64,000 bases of DNA. It comes from Hymenoscyphus infarciens. Lineage: Eukaryota; Ascomycota; Leotiomycetes; Helotiales; Helotiaceae. A program made the position numbers and the translations under genes. Below are positions 46,201 through 59,279 of the stretch, in pieces. The stretch is from contig LLCB01000234.1 of the NCBI GenBank assembly GCA_001414345.1, positions 30,335 through 94,334 of the forward strand. Reading direction: 5' to 3'. The notes below the pieces were generated by a model, which did not search any database, was not told where the DNA came from, and saw only the letters and a list, made by a program, of their open reading frames with translations. Positions within the stretch are counted from its first letter, which is position 1. Each line of letters opens with the position of its first letter.

Positions 46201-49200
46201 AAAAGGTTCTCTATTATATAATAATTTAGATACTCTTTTCTACTCTAAGATAAAGCTATATATAACTTTATATAGAAGTATCTAATATTTCTTATAAATA
46301 TTAATATTTAATAACTTTATAAGTAATTTAGCTACTTATTAGTACTAAGATTATAACGTATATTAGAAAGAGCTAGGTATTATATTAACTAAGATATCTT
46401 TTAATATCTTACTAAATTTTATAAATACTATTAAAAGTATAGAAGTTTACCTAACTAATTTAAGTTTACTCTTTATAATAACCTTAAATATAATTATAGT
46501 ATTTTAATTAATACTTTCTTTCTTAATAAGTAGGTAGTCTTATACTATATAGATAAAGTAATAAGGTATTAAGTAGGTAACCTTTTACTTAATATAAAAG
46601 TAATAACTATATAAGAGGTCTTCTAAAGATATTAGATTAATATATATCTTAGACTACTTAATATATTATTATAAATACTAAGATAAACTTTATTAGAAAG
46701 GACTTTATATACTCTACTACTAGAATAGATACTATAGTAAAAACTATACTAGTTAAGATATATAATTTAATTAGTATAGTAGAATATTACTATAAACTAA
46801 TTTAATAAGTATATAATATTATATATAAATAAGAGCTTTATCTCTTATAAAGTTTAATACTTTAAATAGCCTTTAAAGTAATTAATAATATAGTAGGCCT
46901 AAATAGACTAGTCTCTACTTTATTAGTATATAGAGTATATACTTAAATAACTATAACTAACGTACTTTTATAACCGATTTCTATAAAGTCTAAGACTTAT
47001 AAAAAGGCTACTTAAGAGGTATAAAAGTAGATTATATCTTATTAAGTTAAAAAAGCTCTTAATATATAAAATAGACTAATTAACTAAGTTAAGAACTTAT
47101 CTTTAAATTTAGACGTTTTAGTATAGAGAGAGTATATAAAGTCTTAGATAGAATCTTTTATCTTTTAAGGAATTAAGAATAAGAACTATATTATAATACT
47201 ACTAAGTAGTCTTATAAAGTTTTAATCTATACTAGTAGTTATAAAGCTATACTTTATTAAAACTCTTAAAACTTCTAGAATAGTACTAGTAACTAAGGAA
47301 GTTTCTAGTATAACACTATCTAAAATAATACTATAACTCTATAAAAAAAAGAGAACTTTTAAGTAATAGAGTAGGTAGGAAGTAGACTAGAGTAACTAAG
47401 ATATTAAATAATATTTATCTTCTTTCTAATATTAACTTTATTAGTTATAAATCTATTAAAATACTAATATTCTAGAACTCTTACTAGAACCTTCTTAGAA
47501 GTATAGACGTAGACGGCTCTAAAAGTATCTAAGGCCTCTAAATAGGTCTTTTAAAGTATTATTTTAATAATTAAATACTCTTATAAACAATTTTAACTAT
47601 ATTACTTTTAAAAATATTAGAACTTTTCTTACTAATTTAAGTAAACCTTATAATATTAAAGTATTTATAGCTAATAATAGTATAGTATATATTAAATTAT
47701 AATAAAAGAAGATTAATAGATTAACTAATTAAAGTGTTTTTAAGATTATTACTTAGAAGAAGTTACTTTTTAATACTAGAATATTTAGATTATATTTTAT
47801 AAATAATATTAAATTTAAAAGTATAATACTTACTTTTATAAAGTTAAGATTAGTAATCTAAGTATATAATAATATTAGAAAGGTACTAGTACTTACTTAA
47901 GTATCTATAATTTAAAGAGTAAGCTAGAGAATAATCCTTATACTTATTATAATACTTCTAGGTTTATAAGTATTTATTTAAGATATTATATAAGTATATA
48001 TATAATTATTAACTAATTTAAATTAGAAATTCTTTATATACTCTCTTAAAGATTATCTTTAATAAGAAGATATATTCTTTAAAGTAATTAGACTATTATA
48101 TAGTATTCTAAAAGCTAGTAATTATTAGTTTATAACGTACTATAAATACTATATTCTAAGGCTTATAATAGAATAGTTAATATTTAACCTCTGTTTTTTA
48201 TATACTAAGTTATACTAATATAATAAGTAAGTAAAGTTAGATACCTCTTTTAATATAGTAGGCTTTTAAACTAATAATACTTTTATACTTACTAATAACG
48301 CTTTTACTAATAAAGAAGAGCTTACTATTAATAAAGCTAGGTTTATATCTAAGAAGAGAGAGAAGCTTACTATTAACTATCTAATTAAATTTAATAGAGA
48401 ACTAATTACTAAGTATTATAATAGCTTTATATCTCTTACTTAGGATTACGTAAAACACTTAGATTTAATATAAAAGGCTCTATCTAAGATATCTAATATA
48501 AAAGAGATATTATATATAATAAATACTAAAGATTAATATATTATATAATATACTAGAGAGGTATACTTAGCTATAGTATCTTAGTCTAAAGCTACTTTTA
48601 ACTTATTATATACTACTTAAACTATTAATTCTTAAGATAATAATATTTTACTTTTTAATAAGCGAATTTAATAGTAAATTAATAATCTCTTAAGAGGACT
48701 TAAATTTTTTAAATTAGATAAATCTTTTTTAAAGTTATATACTTTTACTAATAGATTATTTACTAATAATAAGAACTTATTATTATAAATTAGTTATATT
48801 ATTACTCTTATAGATAAAGATAATAATACTAATATCTTATATTAGTCTTCTACTAAGTATAAGAGAGTTACTTATAATATTTTAGTATTAGAATTATATA
48901 TAATAAGCTCTAGATTTAACGTTATAGCTTTAATAAAATTAACTTTTAAAAGTATTTTAGGATTTAAGATACTACTTATAGTATATACTAATTCAAAGTC
49001 TATTTATAAATATATAGCTAAATTAGATATAACTAAAGAGAAGTAACTAATAATTAATATTATATACTTATAAGAAGTATATAAATTAAGAGAGATTAAT
49101 AAGATTAAATAGATTAATAATAAGAGTAATTCTATAGATACTATAACTAGAAAGAGTTATTATAATACCTTATAAAAGTTAATTAATACTAATAAACTAG

Positions 49201-49539
49201 ATATTAACTTTATAGAGTAGGTAGAACGAAATAAGAGATAATAGAGAACTAAAATAGAGCCTTCTTATTAGTTAAGAATAGAGATAGAGAGCTCTAATTA
49301 GTTAAATTAGATAGAAGATTTTAATAATTTTTAAAGTACTAACTTCTATTATTTTAAAGAAGTGCTAGTATTAGTATATATTTAAGAGGTAAATAGCGAT
49401 TTAGATTAGTATATATAGGTATACGTAATTCTTACTTAAGAGATACTTAAGTAGGCATCGTAGCTAGCTTTACTTAGTATATACAAACGATGATATAACT
49501 CTTTTTACATCGCTTTTATAACTATAAGTTATACTAATA
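43272..49539 (+). mobile_element. Copia-2b: second copy of the Copia-2 family, nested in the chromovirus RT
   Basis: 6268 bp in plus orientation; 171-bp LTRs at 43272-43442 and 49369-49539; target duplication ATATC (43267-43271, 49540-49544). The interior aligns with Copia-2a almost throughout, including the integrase and RNase H regions, with many independent transitions. The two copies share the 3' half of the LTR, but the first 55 or so bases differ strongly. The insertion splits the chromovirus RT between FKTRYSIYK and the following motif. Confidence 0.88.
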
Positions 49540-49544
49540 ATATC

Positions 49545-52500
49545 TATTTATATATACTATACCTAGTTTTAAATATAGCTATTTCTTCTAAGTTAAGGTT
49601 TATTTAAATATAATAGAAAGCTTATCTTATATTTAACTTAATAAAGATTTTAGCTATTCTTATCTTTAAAAGAAGCTTATTAATTTAGAAGATTAAGTAG
49701 AGATTATTTTAAGTTAGAGTATTTAGCTTCTTATAATTAATATAGAACTATAACTTATTACTATTAGCCTTTTTAATAAAGAGTATTAGAGAGATAAAAG
49801 AGCTATTACTATTAATAATAAATCTCTTATCTACGTTCTTTATAAGATACTCTTTTATAGCTTTTAGCTTTATAGTTAACTATTAATATAGAGGTAAAAA
49901 GGAGTTAGAAAGTAGTTTATCTAAAGTAATCTTATAGTTATATTTATAATAAGAAGAAAGCTTATTAGAAGCTACTTTTAAGAATATATCTTTATATAAA
50001 GAGTAATATTTTAAGAGTTAAGCTTAAATTATAGCTCTAGTATTATTATTATTCTAAAGAGAGACTAATCTTTTATTAATAATCAAATCTAGCTTATAAA
50101 TACTAGTTATATAAAAGTCTAAGTTAGATTATTCTATATTAAAATATATAGTATTTATACTTATTTTACTAATAAAAGAGTATAAGGCCTAGCTTTTTAG
50201 AGCTATACTAGTAGTTTAAAAAGGCTTTAGACTCGAGTTAAAAGTTAAATTTTTAAGAGATATTATTATAGATAAGAGTAATAACTTAGCTATGTTTATA
50301 AGTCTATCTTTTTTATATCTTTCTTATTAATAGATTATATATTCTCTTTAATTTATATCTAACTAGTAATTTAAAATAGGTTTCTAGTTTTAGCTAGAAA
50401 GAGAAAGTAAAATCTTCTTACTAAAGTAGGAAGTTAGAAGATAATTAGCTAACTAAGTAATTTAATTCTTTAAAAAGTTAAAGAGAACTTTAAAATAATT
50501 TAGCTACTTATTATTAATAATTAAGTCTTATTATTTAAAGTCTAAGATAATAAAGAAATAGTTATAAATATAACGTGTATCTATATTTAGATATAGCTAT
50601 ATAAACTATTTATATAACTTTTAATACTACTATTATATTTATAAATAAATACTAAATATAGTAATTTTTAAATCTTTAAATCTATTACTTTAGATAATTA
50701 TAAGACTAAAAGTTAACTTAGAAATAAGTACTTATTTACTTTTATATCTATAAAAGCTTATAATTTAATATTATATTTTTATATATTAAAAGTAGTATTT
50801 ATAAGTAATTATTTTTCTTTTATAAGCTTAGAAAGGTTAAGTCTAGCTAGGTTATATTTATATAAGCTTAGAAAGGAATTTATATCTAAGCTTTTTTATT
50901 TTCCTTCTAACTTAGATTAGAGTTAAAGTTCTTTTTAAATAGTTATTCTTTCTTAGATTAATTATCTATTTTATTAATACTAGATAGATTAGAGTAATTA
51001 AGTTTAAAATACTTAAGCTTATTATAATAGTAATACTTTATACTAGTAGAGACTTAGTCTATTAATATAGTCTTTAATTTTTTATTAGTAGAAGAAAGTC
51101 TAGAAGTTTATAAAATCTTCTAAGAGATAGAATAGAGTCTATATATAAGTAGAAAGGGTTTTAGTATAGAGCTAGATAAGAGTTAAAAAGTATTTATCTT
51201 TTTAAATAATATAGTTATACTAACTAGTTTAGCTATAATACTAGTTATAGATAGCTTAGTATTTTAGTACTTCTTCTTATCTAAGGCTAAAAGATCTACT
51301 ACTATTTTATTAAAATTATAATTCTAACTTCTCTTAACTAATATAGAGTTACTTTAGAGCTAGAACGTAATCTTATTCTATATTTAGTAAAATCTTTCTA
51401 ACTTTAGTATCTTTTTAAATATAACTTTTTTTACTTATTTATAAGACTTAAAATTTATTCTAAGTATTCTCTTTCTTATAACTAGTTAAGAAATATAAAT
51501 TAAGAAGTTCTATTATATCTTATAAATATTTAAAAGCTATATTACTTATATCTAACTTATATTAGAGCTCTAAGTAGTTTCTAGTAAGTTTTATAGTTAT
51601 CTTCTAAATAAAGACTTTATAGGTTTTAGGTATATAATAATAGTTAGTATTTACTTAGAGTCTATTATATATAAATATCTTCTATTACTTATAAGTAAGT
51701 AAAGTACTATTATTTAAAGGTTTAATTTTCTCTATAATTTTACTTTTAATAGATTATTAGGTTTTTAATAGAGTTTTAGCTTATAGTTAAAAAGTAGATT
51801 ATTATAATTATTATAAAAGAAGAATATTAGAAGTAGAGTTATATATCTAATAATAGTCTAGTATAGTAGAAGAGTATAAAAGAGAAGTTCGAAATAGTTA
51901 GTAGAGACTTAGACTCTAAGTATTACCTAGTAAGTATTTACTAATTTATTATACTAAGTCTACTAATTATATAATTTAGTTATCTTATTATAAGATTCTC
52001 TCTTCTTTTTCTTAGTCTTTAGCCTTTATAGCTTATATTATATCTTATATCTTATCTATATTTAAAAAGTCTTATTAGTCTTTCTAGCTTCTAAAAGCTA
52101 TACTTTTATCTTTATTATTCTATAACTTTTTATTATTCTTAAGTATATAAGTATAAGTTAGTAACTCTTTAGTAAGTACTTAACTATCTTCTTTAATAGA
52201 GAGCTCTATACTAGGAAGTAGAGCTTAGAAGAGACCTAGAGTTACTTCTAGTTCTAATATATTAAAGTATTAATTAGAAGAGATAAAGAGGTTAATTTAA
52301 GAGTCTTCTAAATAACTATTATATATTAACTATCTAAATTTTATATAGTAGTCTCTATACTAAGAGAATTAGTAGAATTCTTAAGAATACTTAGTATATT
52401 CTAATCTCTTAATATATAAAATACGATTTTTACTAGCTATTTATATAAATACTAACCTCTAGTAATACTAGCTATCTAAGAGATCTCTAGAATTCTAACT

Positions 52501-52624
52501 ATTTAAGAATATTATTATAATAGTCTAAATCTAAGCAAAATCGAATTTAAAATAAAAATTAATAATAAGCTTAAAAGAGATATTATTAAAGCTATTACTA
52601 GTAAAAAAGAGTTTTTTCTTTTTA
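49545..52624 (-). pseudogene. Chromovirus gag/protease region and first half of RT, remnants
   Basis: The minus strand near 49.83-49.55 kb reads KAIKEYLIKNVDKRFIINS, LILFIKKANSNKL, FYINYKKLNTLT and IAKIFIKLNIR, which match the opening motifs of Ty3/gypsy RTs; Copia-2b is inserted just after FKTRYSIYK. The part from about 50 to 52.6 kb should hold gag and protease by position, but I could not extract convincing motifs. Next to the LTR the sequence CTTTTTTACTAGTAATAG (minus strand) is shared with element A. Confidence 0.7.
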
Positions 52625-53014
52625 TATAATAGTATAAAATATATACTACTACTAAAGAGATATATAAGAGTATATTTAAAATAGAATAATATATATAAAT
52701 ACTAGGCTCTAGTATAGAAGAAAAGGAAAAACTATCTCTCTTCTATATTAAATATAAACGTCTATATATAAGAGGTTAGAAGCTACTAAGCTCTATCTAA
52801 TATAGCTAATACTAAATAATAAGAGCTAAAAAGCTAAATATATAATATCTAAATCTTAATCTCTTTTATATCTAAATATTAGATATTAATATCTTTAGCA
52901 CTTTCGATTATATAAGTATTAGTTATTCGTAATCTTAGTCTAGAAGTATTAGTAGTATTTAGAGATATTAGTAGTTTTACGAGTATTAGTAATTTAGAAT
53001 AGCGTGCTATTATA
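52625..53014 (-). repeat. Intact 5' LTR of the chromovirus (390 bp)
   Basis: Begins TATAATAG and ends CTATTATA on the plus strand, an inverted pair expected from TGTAATAG...CTATTACA ends. It is the uninterrupted version of the 3' LTR scattered over 24797-32101 and so serves as the empty-site control for two insertions there. Confidence 0.8.
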
Positions 53015-53658
53015 TAGGAGTAGCGGCGTCTCTTAGCGAAAAGAGATATAAATTTAGGCTTAGAAGTAGAAAATAGTTCGATTAAAGGTTTAAAAAAAAG
53101 TTAGATTAGAGAGAGTTTAGAAGCGAAGCGTTTTATTAACTTTAAATATCGCTTATCTGTCTTTCTAGCTTAGCTAGCTAATTCTTTATTTCTTAATTTT
53201 CTATTTCTAAAGCTTATATAACTATTTATATCTAGTCTATATTTAAGAAGTCTTACTTATCTTTATTATTTCGTCGAGATCTTCTATTCTTTAGTATACG
53301 AGTATAATTTAGAAAGGGTTTAAAGAGTCTTTCGAAAAGAGAGATAGCTCTAGAAGATAGTTTAATACTTTATAGCGGAATAGTCGATATAATATCGATT
53401 TAGAGAGAGAGAGAGAAGTAAGATTAGATTTAGAAGCCTTTATAATAACTTTTTATAAGTAGTCGACTTTACTAAACCTTATATAGTATTCTCTATATAG
53501 AGAGAGTTAGTAGGATTCTTAGAAACACTTAGTATATTCTAATCTCTTATTATATAAGATATGATTTTTACTAGCTATTTAAAACTAATACTAAACTCTA
53601 ATATTACTAGCTATCTAGGAGATCTCTAGAATCCTAGCTATTTAAGGTTATTATTATT

Positions 53659-54720
53659 ATTATTTTTTTATTTTTTTTATTTATATTTAAATAGTCTTTT
53701 TAGCTACTTAAACCAGCGCTATATAAACGTACTTATTTATAGAGTTTTATCTAAAAGTAGCTTATATACTCTTTAGAGTATCTATTACTAGGCCTACTAT
53801 ATATATATACTTCTATATACCCGGCTTTATATCCTAGTAATAGCTTAGTATCTTCTTTTATTCTCTCTATTCTAATTCGAATTTAATGTTTTAGTTATTC
53901 TTATAAATAACTGATTTAGTTCTTTATAATAGCTCTTATAAGAGCTTAGTTAGCTCTCCTCTATATAAGACTAATAATAATCGCTTTCTAGTATACTATC
54001 TTAAGAACTATTCTCTAATATATCTCTAATCTAAGTCTCTTAGTACTATTCTCTATTCCTCTACTCTATAGTTCTATATCTCTCTAGAGGTATTTATACT
54101 ACTTTATCTAATATACTACTAAACGTACTTCGAATATCTATAATAACTAAATAGTAGAGGTTCTATCTTCTAGTTATAAAGACCTCTCTAGTTCTATACT
54201 CCTATTCGTACTACCTAAGCCTCTTCTAATTACTCTATTACTATCATTAGAGGTTCCTTATCTCTTCTAGTACTTCTCTTAACTCGAATATAGTATATAC
54301 TAACTATATAGAATAACTACTACGAGTATTACCTCTAATCTTAGATTAGTATATAACTCTTATCTTCTTAAAGTTATCTATAATTCTATAGTATATCTAG
54401 AGTAAAGGTCCTCTAGTATTAGCGTATATATAGTATCGACTTTAAGAGCTTTCTCGATTAGTTTATTTTAGTAGTCCGCGGATACTACTATTAAGTAAAT
54501 AAGCTATATAGATCTTTATCGTCGATACTAGTATATTACTATAGTAACGTAGCTTCTTTATAGAAGGTTAAGAGACTTAAAACTCTAATAGTTATAAAAG
54601 AAGTATCGCTACGTCGTGGTTTAACTTAAACTTAGCTCTATAGATAGTCCTAGAGACGAGATAGAACTACTAGAGGTTCGTAGAATACACCGCGTATAAG
54701 TATTAAGTCTTTATATCCTA
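53659..54720 (-). mobile_element. NLR copy 2: uninterrupted non-LTR-like repeat in element C
   Basis: 1062 bp flanked by the 12-bp duplication GTTATTATTATT (53647-53658, 54721-54732). Starts on the plus strand with a T/A-rich run, so on the minus strand it ends in an A-rich tail. It aligns with copy 1 and shows the empty sites for TRIM-B and, less exactly, for the TIR element. Confidence 0.7.
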
Positions 54721-54759
54721 GTTATTATTATTTAGATCTAATTCAAGCTTAAAGCGAAA

Positions 54760-56130
54760 TAGATATATTATTAACTTCAAATTCGAAATAAAAGCGATAA
54801 TATAAGAGTTAGAGCTATAGCTAGTAGGCCTCTTAAGCGAACTCTACTAAATTAATACTTATTACTTAAAAATCTAATATAAATCTAACTTTAAGTCTTT
54901 TATCTTAAAACTTATATATATTATTAATAAATAGTAGCTAATCCTTTTACTTTAATAATATTCTCTAACTTATAAGTTAATTGCTTAGTATATTACCTAT
55001 AATTATATAGATCTACTAAATCCTAGAGCCTTTAAATCTCTCTAATTAATCTCTCTTTAGAAGTCGGTATAAAAGGTAACTTCTTTAACTCTTCTTTTAT
55101 CCACTACTAAACCTTCTTTATTATATTTAAATTAGACAAAGAAGAAGGTTAATTAAAGCTATAAATATTATATTTAAGCTTAGTTAAATAAGTATATCCT
55201 TTATATACCTTTAAACTATCCTCTATAAAGATATAATTAGTACTAAGCTTATTAAATAGTAGAAAGATAACTAGTTTAAGAACTTAATCCTTATATACTT
55301 AAGAATTTACTCTTTTATAGCTTTATTCCTTCTCTAGAAAGATAAGAGAGAACTTATAATCCTAGCTAATTATACTCTAAATTATAACTAATACTCTTCT
55401 TAAGTAATATATTAACTAAATATAGTCTAGATACCTCTTTTCGTTTATATACTATATTACTTAAACCCTTCTACTCTTTCTAAGCTTAAATATATACTCG
55501 TCTAACTATATAACCTTTCTCTAGTCCCTCTTTTACCTATAAGTAGCTATCTAATCTAATATCTCTTACTAGTAGTATAATAACGTAAAAGTAAGATATT
55601 TCTTTACGTATATTTAGCTAATAAAGAGTTAAGAACATATAATACATCGTCGGTAGCTAGTATAACAAAGTTCTTAGCAGATAGTATAAGGAGAAGTAGG
55701 TAAGTTAAGAGCGTTTTTAACTTATAAAAAAGATATCTAATAAGTAGTATAATTTTAAGATATAAACTAAAGAATTTAGTAGATATATTATTTAGATAGT
55801 AATCTCTTTTAATATTACTTCTCTTTATAGGTTATTTAACTTAAATTAGTCTTATAGATCCTTTATATAGTAGATTTAGATACTCTTAATTCTTTAAAGA
55901 TAGCGCTTTAAGATTTTCTATCTACTTAGGCTTAGTATACTCTAGTACGCTTTAGTATAGGCTAATTCTAGCTAGGCTCGTATATATAAGAGAGAGAGAG
56001 CATTTAGTCTACTATCTTTAATTTAAAGAGTTTTAGTTAAAAGGTTAAATTATAATAGGTTTTTAAAAAGAGAGTATTAGAAATTAAGATAGAGAGTTAT
56101 CTCGCTTAAGAGAGCCTACTAGCTATAGCC
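54760..56130. repeat. Unclassified block inserted in element C
   Basis: About 1.4 kb present in element C but absent at the matching place of element A. AT-rich and RIP-like, with a short less mutated stretch near 55640-55700. No terminal repeats, duplication or protein motif could be fixed by eye. Confidence 0.4.
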
Positions 56131-56508
56131 TTAACTCTTACTTAAAAGAGATATTCTTTATACTATTACTAGTAAAGAAGAGTTTAGCCTTTTTATATAA
56201 TAGTACGAAATATATACTACTATAGAAGAGGTATATAGAAGTGCGTTTAGTAGAATAATATACGTAGATACTAGGCTTTAATATAGAAGAAAAGGCTAAA
56301 CTAGGCCTTTTCTAATTCTAGAAGAGTAGGCTACTATATATAAGAGGTTTAGATAATATAAAAGAGATATAAAACTAAATAACTATATACGTCGGCTAAT
56401 ATAAAAGCCTAAACTCTACGAAGTACGTCTAAAAGCCTAGACGTATATAACTTTTCTAAATTAGATAATATAAAATAATAACTACTAAAAGCTAAATATA
56501 CTATAGCT

Positions 56509-58660
56509 GAATCTTAGCTATAGCAGATACCTTAAGCTATCTAGAATAGCCTAGATAATAGACTATTATATTAAGGTTTAAAGTTAAATCTAGAGCTTAT
56601 ATAAGTTATTTATTTAGATATATCTTATTAAATTTTTACTATATCTAGGTTCTATAGCTTAATTAAGTTATTATAACTTAGAACGTTATATTTAATAAAG
56701 AAATCTTTTATATATTAGACTATAAAAAGATAGAATAATAGCCTATTATAATTACTTATTTAGTAGTTTAGTATATAGTTAAAGAAAAGTAATTGAATTC
56801 TAAAGCTTTACTTAAAAGTATTAGTATATATAAAATAGAAAGTATAAGAGAACTAATACTAGAAGTTAAACTAGTAAGAGATGTCTTATCTAAAGTTATT
56901 AATATATTAAGTAAAGCTTTAATTAGCTAAAACTTAGAAGTAAGACTAGAAAAGAAAGATATAATCTCTTCTAGTTTTAGACTTCTATTATTTAAAATAA
57001 TATCTAAATCTAAAAGTATACTAGAATAAGTTATAAGCTCTTAAAATAGATAAAGTATAAGAATCTTATAATAAACTATAAGACTCTTTTAATAAATACT
57101 TCTAGAATTCTCTTAACTATAAAATAATACTAAAAGTATAAAAGACTTAAATAGTCTACTAATTAAGATAAGTAATAGAATACTAGAGAGAATCTTCTAA
57201 TAAAATAAAAAGAGTAGACTTTTCTAATAATAAAGTAGTATATAAGAAAAAACTTTTAATATATTAGTTTTAGAAACTTTAAAAAATAAAAATAACTAAG
57301 AAGTAAGAAATAATAAATATAGAAAGTAAAAACCTTAAAAAGCTTAAGATAAAGTAAGAATATATAAAGAAGATATATTTACTTATTTTAAGAAAGAGTA
57401 GAAGAGGTTAACTTAGAGAAGAGAATATTAGAAATATAATAATCTCTACTTTATTAACTATATTAATTAGAATAGAGCTTTAATAAGCTATTCTAGAATA
57501 TTTAAATCATTTCTTTAGTACTTTCTAGCCTTTATTTAAAAGTATAGTATTAAATAGTAAGAACTTATAAGATATCTATTATCTTATTATAATAGTAATA
57601 ATAGAGAAAGAAATATCTCTAAAACCTAGATACTTATACTTTTATTAGTTAAAACTATTAAAAGAACTAGAATTATAAAGAGAACTTATAAACTATTTAC
57701 TTAGTAAGTATTTTAAAAATAATTTAAAGCTTAAAATTAAAAACCTAGAGAAAAGGAAATACTAATATATAATTAAAAGATAGAATACTAAAATAAAACC
57801 TTTATCTTTAAAATAGATATTTATATATAAATATAACTTTATAAACTATTTAACTTAATACTAAGCTTAGCGTATAGTTAGAGATAATCTTTAATAATAA
57901 GATACTATTTTTTTAATATATACTATTATATTTATAATAAGATTATTCTAAATAACTATAGCTATTATAACTAGATTTAACTTAGATATTAAGTAATATA
58001 ATATTATAGATATATTTATTAATATAAAAAGAGATATAGAAACTCTTTTAGTAGCTTATTAGCTTTTAATTAGATATTAATAAGCAGAACTATATATTAA
58101 ATTAGATATAGTACTTTATAAGTTAAAAGATTCTCTAGTTTTATAGTTTAAATACTTTATAATAATCTTTTAAGAATATAGTTTAATACTTTATTTAAAA
58201 GAGCTTTATATTTATATAGATCTTATATATAAATAATATATAGATAATATACTATTAAGATAATATATTTCTAGTAAGAGTTATAATAAATAAACTAAAA
58301 CTTTTATATAAATTATACTTACTTAGTAATATAGAATAGTATCTTAGAGTAAAAGTCTATAAGAATAGAGTATAGAAAAAGATATAGCTCTTTTATAATA
58401 CTTATATTAAATAGCTTATTAAATAATTTAAGCTTATTAATAGAGATTACTTAAGTATATTACTTCTAATTTATAAACTAAAAAAGAATTAAGAAATAAT
58501 AAAACCTATATTTATAAAGTTTTATTAGAAGAAGATAGATTTAGTACTTTATATAGTAATTATAATATAACTAGATATAGTATTACTACTTAATATATCT
58601 AGTATATCTAGTATATTTAAGCTTTACGTATACTATTATAATACTAGTTATAATAGAGAT
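56509..58660 (+). mobile_element. Copia-3: fragment of another Ty1/copia element (gag to RT)
   Basis: On the plus strand, read through stops, about 57.88-58.22 kb gives RFNLDIK-YNIIDIFINIKR, then TLLVAYQLLIRYQQAELYIK, LDIVLYKLKDSLVLQFKYFI and LKELYIYID. This is the copia RT pattern DLETxQYDVxNAFxNA, ALYGLKxSPxLWF. Upstream AT-rich sequence (56.5-57.3 kb) may be gag. No LTRs were found; the left edge abuts the broken LTR of element C and the right edge fades into short repeats. The RT differs from those of Copia-1 and Copia-2. Confidence 0.6.
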
Positions 58661-59215
58661 AATAACTAATATACTTTATATTAGATATACTAGCTATACT
58701 AGAAGTACTAGATATATTTTAATTATTACGTTTATATATTTCTATTTATCTATCTATCTATCTAATATACTCTACTTATATAAAAGATATCTTATAAAGT
58801 AAACTTTAGCTTAATTATAAAATTTATTACTTACTTTTTAGAAATAGAAAGCTAGTAATATAATTAGAGACTTAGAGAGTATATTAGACTTAGTAATACT
58901 AGTATTAAGAGTTAGAAAGCGATTTAGCTTTAATACTAAGTATACTAGTATATCTAGTATAAAGCTATTCTACTAGTATATTAATTTTTTTTATAATATT
59001 AGCTAAGTTATTATTATTTTATCTTTAACTCTACTCTAAATACTCTTTAACTTATAAGATAGCTTAGATAGAATAGACTTATACTCTTTTAGCTTAAAAA
59101 ACTATAAATACTTATAATTTAACATAAAAGAAATAAGTAAGCTCTATTATAAAAGAGATTAGAAAAGAAAGAAGAGTGCCTCTATATAGTATTCCACTCT
59201 CTTAGCTCTTATTCT
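58661..59215. repeat. AT-rich sequence with repeated TCTAGTATA motif
   Basis: About 550 bp between Copia-3 and the PD-(D/E)XK gene. The motif ATATCTAGTATA and its near-complement recur at about 58605, 58690, 58740 and 58950. Composition returns to normal at about 59210. No gene seen. Confidence 0.4.
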
Positions 59216-59279
59216 AGGTTCGTCGAATTTTAGCAGAGACATTTTAGTGTATTTTATGAAATATTACTATTATCTAATA

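Larger units (their letters stand above)
24797..53014 (-). mobile_element. Ty3/gypsy chromovirus carrying five primary insertions (host of the nested stack)
   Basis: Minus-strand element whose segments, read from high to low coordinates, keep the order of a gypsy genome. The 5' LTR (52625-53014) and gag/protease region (50.0-52.6 kb) come first. The RT (49.83-49.55 kb, continuing at 43.27-42.95 kb) keeps RFIINSNSSFISLILFIKKA, then YLDNILIYL and VDIKKSEFSIIRVKYL. RNase H follows at about 42.8-42.5 kb. The integrase (42.0-41.4 kb) keeps KLSIIYYKQINKQIEIINQY, from a TAFHPQTDGQTE-type motif. A GPF-like module (33913-33890) and a chromodomain (about 33.76-33.54 kb) end the coding part. The split 3' LTR runs left of 32101, next to a purine tract. 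Removing the insertions and their target duplications leaves about 7.9 kb. All frames are riddled with stops. No matching target duplication was found at the outer ends (ATAGT left, TAGGA right). Confidence 0.75.
53015..56508 (-). mobile_element. Element C: truncated copy of the element A family, minus orientation
   Basis: The LTR at 56196 to about 56508 is in reverse orientation (starts TATAATAGTACGAAAT, loses its last 50 or so bases). Just inside it is the family sequence shared with element A, and 53015-53645 corresponds to element A's 25.38-26.0 kb. NLR copy 2 (53659-54720) interrupts it, and about 54760-56130 is an extra block not present in element A. The left end is cut where the chromovirus LTR begins. 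No coding frame survives. Confidence 0.6.

Noticed and set aside
15007..59200. CRISPR arrays or a bacterial/viral segment in the AT-rich region
   Set aside because: Repeats are retroelement LTRs and local tandem units; there are no regularly spaced identical repeats with unique spacers, and every recognisable protein motif is from eukaryotic LTR retrotransposons.
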